From Ruminococcus flavefaciens (lineage in GTDB: Bacteria > Bacillota > Clostridia > Oscillospirales > Ruminococcaceae): 12,687 bases of DNA. The notes under the pieces were generated by a model that saw only the letters and a list, made by a program, of their open reading frames with translations, was not told where the DNA came from and did no database searches. The translations under genes were made by a program, and so were the position numbers. The stretch covers positions 1 through 12,687 of the forward strand of contig DBYI01000041.1 in the NCBI GenBank assembly GCA_002310115.1. The letters are read 5' to 3'. Shown here piece by piece: positions 1-6,576 of this stretch. Numbering within the stretch: the stretch's first letter is position 1; every line of letters begins with the position of its first letter.

Positions 1-115
1 CTTAGGCTCATGCTTAGCTTCTTTGACATATCCGAGCATATCATCACGGAGCAAGCCTTCTATTAAGTATTGATGTCATATGGAGAAAAAATACTTTATA
101 TTTATTCTAAAAAGG

Positions 116-272
116 CCAGCTCCCTTGCGCGAGCTGGTTCTTTCATAGCTTTGTACCACCAATAATTCCGTGTGATTTTTGACTGTAAAACAGTCACACA
201 AATCTGCAAAAATGCATTTAATACTGTTTTCTACAGGCATGAGAAAAGCCTGTATTTCTGCGATGTACAGGC
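116..272 (+). repeat. Dispersed repeat, copy A (with hairpins)
   Basis: This is the first of five related intergenic segments. It starts with a terminator-like hairpin, CCAGCTC (116-122) with GAGCTGG (131-137), followed by TTCTTTCAT. Next come a CCGTGTG motif and a palindrome, TGACTGT (180-186) with ACAGTCA (190-196). Positions 201-238 match 5571-5608 of copy B at 37 of 38 bases. The end carries three alternating half-sites: TACAGGC (232-238), GCCTGTA (248-254) and TACAGGC (266-272). They can form two mutually exclusive hairpins. Confidence 0.75.
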
Positions 273-370
273 GGACTATTATCTGAAGTATTATCAAAAT
301 TTTACCCTGTATCATTTTTCAGGTATATCTGTAGGATTTCTTTTTACTTTCCTTTTTATTTACAAAACTT

Positions 371-409
371 ATCAGGAGTATGTCTGTTTATCTCGAACAT
401 ACTCCTGAT
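371..409. terminator. Perfect 13-bp inverted repeat, candidate bidirectional terminator
   Basis: ATCAGGAGTATGT (371-383) is exactly complementary to 397-409, with a 13-nt loop. T-rich sequence follows on the plus side (TCCTTTTGTATT) and a shorter T run on the minus side (AAGTTTTG). It lies about 190 bp past the mgtA stop, so it could end the long mgtE-mgtA transcript, but the distance and modest T tracts leave this open. It could also be a protein binding site. Confidence 0.45.
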
Positions 410-598
410 TCCTTTTGTATTAGGTATGTTTAATGACATTAGCCATTCGGCGGTCATTTGTTTTCCTTAATCATTACTATTTTCATGCAAAAAGATTATT
501 CAAGAGCAAAAAAGTCTTCTACTTGCCGCGATCATAATTGCTTACAGCGAAAAACATCACGTGGATGACAAGGAAGCAAGTCTTCTATTAGTAAGGCG

Positions 599-3217
599 TT
601 ATACCCATTCATTATTGAACTTCATATAGATACGCTTCAGAATCTGTGCAAGTACTGTATATACGACCATCAGACCTGCAAGCCAGAGTATATATGACGG
701 TACCATTACCGGCAGATCAAACAGAGTTGCAATACCGGTAAATCCGATAAGCAGAGTCGCAATAACAACAAGGAGAGTTGAGATACTTAGCTGAACCGAT
801 GCACGGTCTTTGATAAACGGTACCTTTGGGGTACGGATGGTATGTATAACCACAGTCTGAGAAATAACGCCGAACATGAACCAGCCGTTCTGGAAAAAGC
901 CTGCAAGCGAGTCGCTGTTGAACTTGTAAACAAACCAAAGCACAAGGAAACAGAGTACATCAAGAACTGTACTGAGCAGGCCGAAAATCACCATGAACTT
1001 CTTGATTCCGGGGATATTCCACTTCTTCGGCAGACGGATGCTCTCGTCCTCTACATGGTCGAATGGCATACCGAGCTGTGCGAAATCATTGAGGATATTC
1101 TGAACAAGAATATGTATCGGAAGAAGCGGCAGGAACGGCAGGAAGATACTTGCTATCAGAACAGAGAACATATTGCCGAAGTTTCCGCTGACAGACATTT
1201 TCAGGTATTTGGACATATTCGCAAAGGTACGTCTTCCTTCGATAACGCCTTCATCAAGGACATTCAGATCTTTTTCAAGAAGAATGATATCTGCAACTTC
1301 CTTTGCAATATCAACAGCTGTATCTACAGAGATACCGACATCCGACTGCTTCAGCGGCAGGCTGTCGTTGATACCGTCGCCCATATAGCCGACAGTATGT
1401 CCGTTTGTCTGAAAAGCCTTGACAACACGCTGCTTCTGATACGGTGAAAGCTTGGAATATATATGACATTTTTCGCAGGCTTCAAGCAGTTCTTCATCGG
1501 ACATTGCTTCTACCTGACTGCCTGTAAGTGTATACTCCGTAGGGATACCAAGCCGGCCACATATATTGATCGCAACGCCCTCGGTGTCGCCTGTAAGTAC
1601 AACGGTACGTACGCCGTTCTTTTTCAGAGCCTTTATAGCAGATTCTGCAGATGGCTTAGGAGGATCAAGGAAGCCTACAAAGCCGATCAGAACCATGTCA
1701 CTCTCGTCGTCTACGCCGAATGTTTCAACATCATGTATGTTATTTTTCTGAGCAACGGCAATAACACGAATACCCTCAAGATTGTTTTCAGTCGCTATTT
1801 TCTGAGCGTTTTCGATCAGTTCGGGAGTGATTGCTTTTACTTCGCCGTCAATTTCTATATGACCGCAGATAGATAGTATTTCTTCCACAGCGCCCTTTGT
1901 AACGAGCTGACGTTTGCCGTTTTTGTCACGCAGCACCACGCTCATGCGACGGCGGCTGAAATCAAATGGTATTTCATCCTCTCTTACATAGGATTCCTTC
2001 AGATATGACAGTTCTTCATTCTCTGCTCGATTGATTATAGCAACATCCATGAGGTTTTTAAGTCCTGTCTGGAAGTAACTGTTGAGGAATGCATGGCGAA
2101 GTATACGTTTATCTTCTCTGCCGAGAACGTCCATGTATTTTTCAAGCACTATTTCATCCTGTGTCAGAGTTCCTGTTTTATCGGTACAGAGGATATCCAT
2201 TTCACCGAAGGTCTGGATAGAGCCGAGACGCTTTACGATAGTGTGCTTTTTCGACATATTGACAGCACCCTTTGCAAGTGATGATGTCATGATGACAGGA
2301 AGCATTTCGGGCATAAGGCCTACTGCAATAGTGATACCGAACATCAGTGAATCGAGCCAGCTGCCTTTGGTGATAAAGTTGGCAATAAAGATGATCGGCA
2401 CCATAACAGCCATGAACTTGATGAGCAGGCTGCTTATAGAATTGATATTTCGCTCAAAGCTGCTCTTATCCTGATAGGTATTCAGACTCTTTGCCATACT
2501 GCCGAGGTATGTCTGATTGCCTGTTGTAAGAATTACTGCTTTTGCACTTCCCGAGATAATATTGCTTCCCATAAAACCGATGTTATCAAGCTCTGTAATA
2601 TCATCGCCCTCGGGATCGGGACCAGCAAATTTCTCAATGGGATTGCTTTCACCGGTCAGCTGTGACTGGTCAATAAAGAGGTCCTTAGTCTCTATGAAAC
2701 GCACATCACCGGGGAGCATATCTCCTGATGCTAATTTTACAACATCGCCCGGAACTGCATCTCCAATATCAATCTCCATGCTGCTTCCGTTTCGGATAAC
2801 ATCTATCTTGTTTGAGATCATGTTCTGAAGCTTCTGAGCGGCACTGTTGGATTGTTCTTCCTGTATAAAGGAAATCACACCGGAAACTGCGACAACGAAT
2901 ATCAGCATAAGGAACGTTGCCCAGCTTGGCTTTTCCGCTATAATTACATCAGTTACAAGTGTTACTGCCGCAACGATAAGCAGAACGACATTGAACGGAT
3001 TGATTATTGCCTCCCTTATACGCTTTGCAAGGCTGTTTTCGTTTCCTGTATCAATGATGTTTTTTCCGTATTCTTCAAGACGGTCACTTGCTTCGACCTG
3101 ATTCAAGCCCTCTTCATCGGTATCTAAACGTTTAAACAGTTCCTCGTCTGATATTTTTGCGATCTCTGCAAGCTGCTGTTCCGCAGCACGCTGTTTTTCT
3201 GTGTTCTTTTCAGCCAT
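599..3217 (-). CDS. mgtA: Magnesium-translocating P-type ATPase (P3B, MgtA family)
   Basis: An 872-residue P-type ATPase, close to the usual length of the MgtA/MgtB family, which uses ATP to drive Mg2+ into the cell across the cytoplasmic membrane. Visible signatures are the actuator loop TGES (188-191), the M4 motif MPEMLP (302-307), the phosphorylation site DKTGTLT with acceptor D346, the nucleotide-binding KGA (441-443), TGD (542-544) and the hinge MGDGIND (612-618). Membrane segments are at about 72-92, 97-118, 264-283 and 287-310, with a C-terminal cluster after 676. MPEMLP, rather than the PEGLP of Ca2+ pumps, supports the Mg2+ assignment. The start at 3217 has AGGAGG 6 nt upstream. It begins 15 bp after the mgtE stop, so both are probably one transcript under the leader at 4702-4908. 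Confidence 0.95.
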   Translation of the reverse strand: MAEKNTEKQRAAEQQLAEIAKISDEELFKRLDTDEEGLNQVEASDRLEEYGKNIIDTGNENSLAKRIREAIINPFNVVLLIVAAVTLVTDVIIAEKPSWATFLMLIFVVAVSGVISFIQEEQSNSAAQKLQNMISNKIDVIRNGSSMEIDIGDAVPGDVVKLASGDMLPGDVRFIETKDLFIDQSQLTGESNPIEKFAGPDPEGDDITELDNIGFMGSNIISGSAKAVILTTGNQTYLGSMAKSLNTYQDKSSFERNINSISSLLIKFMAVMVPIIFIANFITKGSWLDSLMFGITIAVGLMPEMLPVIMTSSLAKGAVNMSKKHTIVKRLGSIQTFGEMDILCTDKTGTLTQDEIVLEKYMDVLGREDKRILRHAFLNSYFQTGLKNLMDVAIINRAENEELSYLKESYVREDEIPFDFSRRRMSVVLRDKNGKRQLVTKGAVEEILSICGHIEIDGEVKAITPELIENAQKIATENNLEGIRVIAVAQKNNIHDVETFGVDDESDMVLIGFVGFLDPPKPSAESAIKALKKNGVRTVVLTGDTEGVAINICGRLGIPTEYTLTGSQVEAMSDEELLEACEKCHIYSKLSPYQKQRVVKAFQTNGHTVGYMGDGINDSLPLKQSDVGISVDTAVDIAKEVADIILLEKDLNVLDEGVIEGRRTFANMSKYLKMSVSGNFGNMFSVLIASIFLPFLPLLPIHILVQNILNDFAQLGMPFDHVEDESIRLPKKWNIPGIKKFMVIFGLLSTVLDVLCFLVLWFVYKFNSDSLAGFFQNGWFMFGVISQTVVIHTIRTPKVPFIKDRASVQLSISTLLVVIATLLIGFTGIATLFDLPVMVPSYILWLAGLMVVYTVLAQILKRIYMKFNNEWV

Positions 3218-3232
3218 AGTGTCCTCCTGTTT

Positions 3233-4656
3233 TTATGCGAGATGTAAAACATTTATCAGCAAGATCCAACTCATGCCGTAATACGCTACCACTGCAACCA
3301 GATCGTTTACCGTGGTGATCAGCGGTCCGGATGCAACAGCCGGATCAACTTTTATTTTTTTGAAGAAAAGCGGTATCAGCGTGCCAACAGCACTGGATAT
3401 CAGCATAGCGATCATCAAAGCCACACCAATACAGCCTGATACTGCAAAAGCAAAAAGAGGTTCTTTCCCTTTGAAAACGGATATATACAGCCCTATGGCA
3501 ACAAAAGAGAGAATGCCAAGTAACAGACCGTTACATAATCCGATACGCATTTCCTTGGATACAAGCTGCGTTTTCTGCTTAAAAGACAGATTTTCGTCTG
3601 TCAGTACACGAATCGTCACGGCAAGAGACTGGGTTCCGACATTACCAGCCATATCCAGTATCAGCGACTGGAAAGCCATAATAAGCGTGAGCTGTGCCAC
3701 TACATTTTCAAATACCCCTACAACCGTAGAAACGAGCATACCCAGAACAAGAAGAGTGATCAGCCATGGAAGACGTTTTTTCATGCTTTGCATAAGCGGT
3801 TCATTCAGATCTTCTTCTGCGGTCAAGCCTGCGAGACGGGCATAATCTTCGCCCATTTCATCATCAAGGGCTTCAATAATATTTTGCGCCGTGATAACGC
3901 CGAGCATCTTGTTGCTGTCATCGAGTACAGGTATAATGCTTTCGGAATAGTCCTTCAGCTTTTCAATACAGTCGGACGTCTGCTCGTTTGCATACACATA
4001 CGGAAACGAGGCGGCGATCAAACCATTAAGCGGCGTTCCGCTGCGTGCTGTGATCAGATCTTTCAAGTCGATCGCACCATTGAATTCTCCGTCCTCATCC
4101 GTCACGAACAATGTTGCGATATTATCATTTTCCTCCGCCTGTCTGATAAGTTCCTTCATCGCTTCCTTGACTGACATATTTTCACGGATAATAATGCAGT
4201 TTGTTGTCATTCTGCTTCCGATCTCGTCCTCATCAAAGGAGGCAATGAGCTTGATTTCGTTTTGAACATCCGGTTCTACAGCATCAATGATAAGCGCACG
4301 CTTTTCCTTCCCGATAGTCCGCAGTGTTTCAACTGCAGTATCAGTATCGAGCTTAGACACAACAGCACCCGCCTTACGGATACCCATTTCATTAAGGTAA
4401 ATACCGGCGTCTTCTTCATCAAAGAACTCGCCATTTCTGCCAGCATCTCTATGCTGCATATGCGATAGAATTTTTTTCGTTCCCGTTCAGAAAGTTCTTC
4501 CAATACCTCTGCAATATCATTGGCGTGATAGTCCTCAAGCTGATTCATCAAAGCTTTCGGCGCTGCATGGCTGTGAAGTATTTCGCTGATTTCTTCTGTG
4601 TAATCCGGCTTTACAGCCGGTGCTTCTGTAGTCTGTAAGTTATCCTTGTTTTCCAT
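3233..4656 (-). pseudogene. mgtE: MgtE-type Mg2+ channel, split by a frameshift
   Basis: MgtE is a Mg2+-gated magnesium channel with a cytosolic N domain, a CBS pair and five membrane helices. All parts are present, but in two frames. The first starts at 4656 (AAGGAGG at 4665-4671, 8-nt spacing) and gives MENKDNLQTT through the N domain to about MLAEM. The second resumes at EFFDEEDAG and runs to 3233. Joining them gives about 474 residues, near the family length. In joined numbering, CBS domains lie at about 148-266 and membrane helices at about 296-472, with the pore signature MAGNVGTQS (about 336-344) and a conserved Asp in TTVNDL (about 452). The missing base lies near 4424-4437. Without correction the first frame gives 126 residues, ending at 4276. 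The ATG at 4459 in the second frame has no ribosome binding site. A sequencing error or a recent loss of function are both possible. Confidence 0.88.
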
Positions 4657-4701
4657 TGATTTATCCTCCTTCCAATTTATAGGCAGAAGGGACAATGGGC
4701 A

Positions 4702-4735
4702 TAAAAATCCCGTATATGAACAAGACACATACGGG
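4702..4735 (-). terminator. Intrinsic terminator in the mgtE leader (attenuator)
   Basis: On the minus strand CCCGTATGTG (4735-4726) pairs with CATATACGGG (4718-4709) in a 10-bp stem with one G·U pair and a 7-nt loop. ATTTTTAT follows immediately. It sits between the promoter at 4880-4908 and the mgtE start at 4656, so it would stop transcription before the Mg2+ genes unless it is prevented from forming. The 5' arm GCCCGTA (4736-4730) can instead pair with TGCGGGC inside the leader ORF (4827-4821; 7 bp, one G·U), which would be an antiterminator. Confidence 0.75.
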
Positions 4736-4761
4736 CAGTCACATATTTATCTCAAACACAA

Positions 4762-4845
4762 TCAAGCGGTAACTCTAACAGTACCGCTGCATCTGAAATC
4801 ATGCTGCTTTCGCCCGCTTGGCCCGCAACTGTCGCTGTTAGTCAC
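4762..4845 (-). CDS. 27-codon leader peptide upstream of mgtE-mgtA
   Basis: This small ORF begins with GTG at 4845, exactly 8 nt downstream of a strong GGAGG (4858-4854), and ends with TGA at 4762. The peptide begins MTNSDSCGPSGRK and ends SGTVRVTA. It has two Cys, one His and a net positive charge, with no membrane segment. It starts about 28 nt from the predicted transcript start and stops 27 nt before the terminator hairpin, the geometry of a translated attenuator leader. RNA pairings enclose it: AATCAAG (4851-4845) with CTTGATT (4766-4760), and CTAACAG (4841-4835) with CTGTTAG (4781-4775). I do not recognise the peptide. It lacks the Pro/acidic runs of Salmonella MgtL, so if it senses Mg2+ the mechanism would differ. 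A regulatory role is inferred. The ribosome binding site and stop are seen directly. Confidence 0.65.
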   Translation of the reverse strand: MTNSDSCGPSGRKQHDFRCSGTVRVTA

Positions 4846-4879
4846 TTGATTCACCTCCAGTGTTTATATTTGCTTTATT

Positions 4880-4908
4880 ATTTTACCACAAATCAGGCTA
4901 AATGTCAA
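4880..4908 (-). promoter_or_regulatory. Sigma-A promoter of the mgtE-mgtA operon
   Basis: On the minus strand TTGACA (4908-4903) is followed after exactly 17 nt by TAAAAT (4885-4880). Transcription would start near 4873, leaving a leader of about 217 nt before the mgtE start codon. Confidence 0.85.
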
Positions 4909-5006
4909 TCTTTCCGAATGGGTTTCAGTGCTTAATGGTTGTAATGTGAAGCAGTTTCAGATAAGGATTACAATAAACTGAAATAGTATGTGTAAAGGCA
5001 GCCGTA

Positions 5007-5462
5007 ATGATTGCTATTCCCTTTGATCTCATTTTATCATCTTTCTCCTTAGAAGTATTTATACCTTACGCAGATAGGTTAAGTCGAAATAAAGCAGACA
5101 TCAAGCGTGAACTGGAAGAATTCAAAGCAGCAGGAGTTCGTGTAAAGATACTTGATATACCTACCACGCTCACAGACTTTCCACAGGAGCAGAAATGGGT
5201 ACTTGAAATGATTAACGCTATTCTCATTGAATTTCTCGGAGCGATCGCTGAAAATGAACGCAACAAAATTCGTACTCGACAGCGAGAGGGTATCGAAGCT
5301 GCTAAAAAGAAAAACATCCGTTTCGAACGTCCGTCAAAGCCTTTGCCTGATAAATGGCGCGAAGTGCTGGCAGAAGTTCGCTGCGGAAATAAGAAGCCTG
5401 TAGAAGCTATGCGGGAACTTGGTATCTCCCGGTCATGCTACTACAGGCTTTATACTACATGA
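5007..5462 (+). pseudogene. 5'-truncated serine recombinase (resolvase/invertase family)
   Basis: Reliable homology starts near 5058, at IPYADRLSRN, the conserved DRLSRN helix of small serine recombinases. It continues through an ELEEFKAAGVRVKILDIPTT stretch, the E-helix region (AENERNKIRTRQREGIEAAKKK) and a C-terminal helix-turn-helix of about 45 residues (EAMRELGISRSCYYRLY). The roughly 60 N-terminal residues that carry the catalytic serine are absent. The 15 or so residues after the ATG at 5007 do not resemble the family. The frame is open upstream only to a TAA near 4975, and only a weak AAAGG precedes the ATG. It is therefore a remnant without recombinase activity. It is the only plus-strand gene and is divergent from mgtE. 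A terminator-like hairpin, GTGTG repeats and a tRNA fragment follow, as expected for an integrative element scar. Confidence 0.85.
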
Positions 5463-5471
5463 GAATTTACG

Positions 5472-5608
5472 GCTCGCCCCATGCAGGGGTGAGCTGTTTT
5501 CTTTCATAACATTATATCGCCTTTTCTTCGTGTGAATTCGTGTGAAAACCGCCTGTTTTTTCTTCACACGAATCTGCAAAAATGCATTTAAAACTGTTTT
5601 CTACAGGC
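5472..5608 (+). repeat. Dispersed repeat, copy B, following the recombinase
   Basis: The hairpin GCTCGCCCC (5472-5480) with GGGGTGAGC (5486-5494), one G·U pair, is followed by TGTTTTCTTTCAT and acts as a plausible terminator of the recombinase gene, whose stop is 9 bp upstream. Then come tandem TCGTGTGAATTCGTGTGAA (from 5528) and the 23-nt segment 5550-5572, which is identical to copy E (12126-12148). The end, 5571-5608, is nearly identical to copy A and finishes in TTTTCTACAGGC. The hairpin arms differ from the other copies but remain complementary. Confidence 0.75.
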
Positions 5609-5617
5609 TTTTAATTC

Positions 5618-5640
5618 TGGCGGACAGAGAGGAATTCGAA
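5618..5640 (-). other. tRNA 3'-end remnant, candidate attachment site
   Basis: Read on the minus strand, this segment starts with TTCGAAT (a T-loop), continues with TCCTC (the 3' side of the T stem) and TCTGTCC (the 3' side of an acceptor stem), and ends in G plus CCA. A discriminator G before CCA fits tRNA-Ser. The expected 5' T-stem strand GAGGA is absent (CAAAA precedes), so only the 3' quarter of a tRNA is present. Such 3' fragments are typically left by elements that integrate into tRNA genes. It lies 10 bp after the end of repeat copy B. Confidence 0.55.
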
Positions 5641-5933
5641 TTTTTGTAACGCACTGTTTTTGTCAATTTATAGCCTTTTATAATTTTCGTGTGGAATAAA
5701 TAAGTGGAATAGAATTATTCCGAATGAAAATCATTTCTGCTATAGTCATTTCCTTTCAATTGCTTATTGCTTTCCTTTGAAATACTTCAAAAGTTATAAT
5801 GCGATGTATTTGAAACAGATTATATATATCAATAGACCGTGAACTATTGACATAGTTATGATATAATCTATTGACACAAAACATTGTGACATTATTCGTT
5901 CATTTGCATATTCACATCAACAGTGATTATTCA
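5641..5933. other. AT-rich gene-free stretch with small inverted repeats
   Basis: No gene is visible. It holds another TTCGTGTGGAA motif (about 5687), the inverted repeat GGAATA (5706-5711) with TATTCC (5716-5721), and three half-sites: TCAATAG (5829-5835), CTATTGA (5844-5850) and CTATTGA (5868-5874). The latter two lie in a CTATTGACA direct repeat. No clear terminator for the phosphate operon, which ends at 5934, can be picked out. Confidence 0.5.
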
Positions 5934-6563
5934 TCATGTGTTTTTCATTACCACTGCTTCAACAGTATCCGCAACATCCTCGCAGGCATCTGCACATTCT
6001 TCAAGCATCGAGTAGATCTCACGCCATGCAATAACGTCCAGTGGATTCTTACCGTTCCAGTTTTTTCGGTAGTTGTAAGAAGCATTCAGATACAGAGTAT
6101 CGCATTCTTCTTCAGCGGCATTTACATCAATGATGAGATTGTGCAGTTGCTCGGATTTTCTGAAATAAGGCAGTTCCGTAAGCATCGCCTTCATTTTGGC
6201 AGTGCAGCTACAGATTTTCTCAGCAAAACTGATTGCCTCGTCAGTAATATTTGTAACGTTATTGATATAAATAACCTGCAAAACTTCCTCGATACAGTCG
6301 ATCACATGATCGAGTCTCTGGCACAGTTCAGCCATATCTTCACGATCAATTGGTGTGACAAAAGACTTGGCAAGCATTTCCGTCATTTCGTGTCGCAGAG
6401 AATCGCCCTTATGCTCAAATTCATGCATCTTAGGCAGTATTTCGTTCATCTGCTCGATATTGAATTCACGTAGGCATTCGAGTAGATAATCTGCAGCATG
6501 GCAAGCAGTATCAGCAGCAGATATATAGTTGTTCCAGTAAAAATCGTTTTTCTTGTTCGCCAT
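5934..6563 (-). CDS. DUF47 family PhoU-like protein, partner of Pit
   Basis: A 209-residue all-alpha protein of the DUF47 (PhoU-like, Pit accessory) family, which is typically encoded next to PiT phosphate transporters and thought to regulate them or bind metal at the cytoplasmic face. The start MANKKNDFYW at 6563 is chosen because AGGAG lies 7-8 nt upstream and because an upstream in-frame ATG (6626) would overlap pit by about 50 bp. Family features seen are the acidic helices with MHEFEHKGDSLRHEM, the TPIDREDMAELCQRLDHVID segment (often RED..L...LDDIID in relatives) and a C-terminal EIYSMLEECADACEDVAD helix. It starts 13 bp after the pit stop, so it is the second gene of the operon. It has no signal peptide or membrane segment. 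Confidence 0.9.
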   Translation of the reverse strand: MANKKNDFYWNNYISAADTACHAADYLLECLREFNIEQMNEILPKMHEFEHKGDSLRHEMTEMLAKSFVTPIDREDMAELCQRLDHVIDCIEEVLQVIYINNVTNITDEAISFAEKICSCTAKMKAMLTELPYFRKSEQLHNLIIDVNAAEEECDTLYLNASYNYRKNWNGKNPLDVIAWREIYSMLEECADACEDVADTVEAVVMKNT

Positions 6564-6576
6564 AATATACTCCTGT

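Larger units (their letters stand above)
1..598. other. Gene-free left edge with repeats and hairpins
   Basis: I see no convincing gene here. From left to right it holds a short open tail on the plus strand that stops at 64-66, one copy of the window's dispersed repeat (116-272), a perfect inverted repeat (371-409), and an AT-rich stretch up to the mgtA stop codon. Short open frames of about 80 codons exist on both strands but lack ribosome binding sites and overlap the inverted repeats. A degenerate motif of the form AAGYCTTCTAYT occurs near 54, 509 and 579. No clear U-tailed terminator for mgtA is visible directly after its stop. Confidence 0.6.

Noticed and set aside
842..1447. 201-codon plus-strand open frame
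   Set aside because: It lies wholly antisense to mgtA, lacks a ribosome binding site and has a composition expected from the shadow of a real gene.
4471..4477. A7 run in mgtE in the A_AAA_AAA register, a possible programmed -1 slip
   Set aside because: Slipping there would replace the conserved stretch FYRICSIEMLAEM, which is kept in the original frame. The homology break lies about 40 nt downstream, so a missing base fits better. No stimulatory upstream GGAGG or downstream stem is evident.
4740..4870. M-box magnesium riboswitch before mgtE
   Set aside because: I looked for the conserved M-box segments I remember and did not find them. The region is instead occupied by a translated ORF with a strong ribosome binding site. 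A covariance-model scan would settle it.
5847..5867. TTGACA plus TATAAT on the plus strand as a promoter
   Set aside because: The spacer is only 9 nt and no plus-strand gene follows.
5871..6473. 200-codon plus-strand open frame
   Set aside because: It is antisense to the DUF47 gene, which has clear family motifs and a ribosome binding site; the plus frame has neither.
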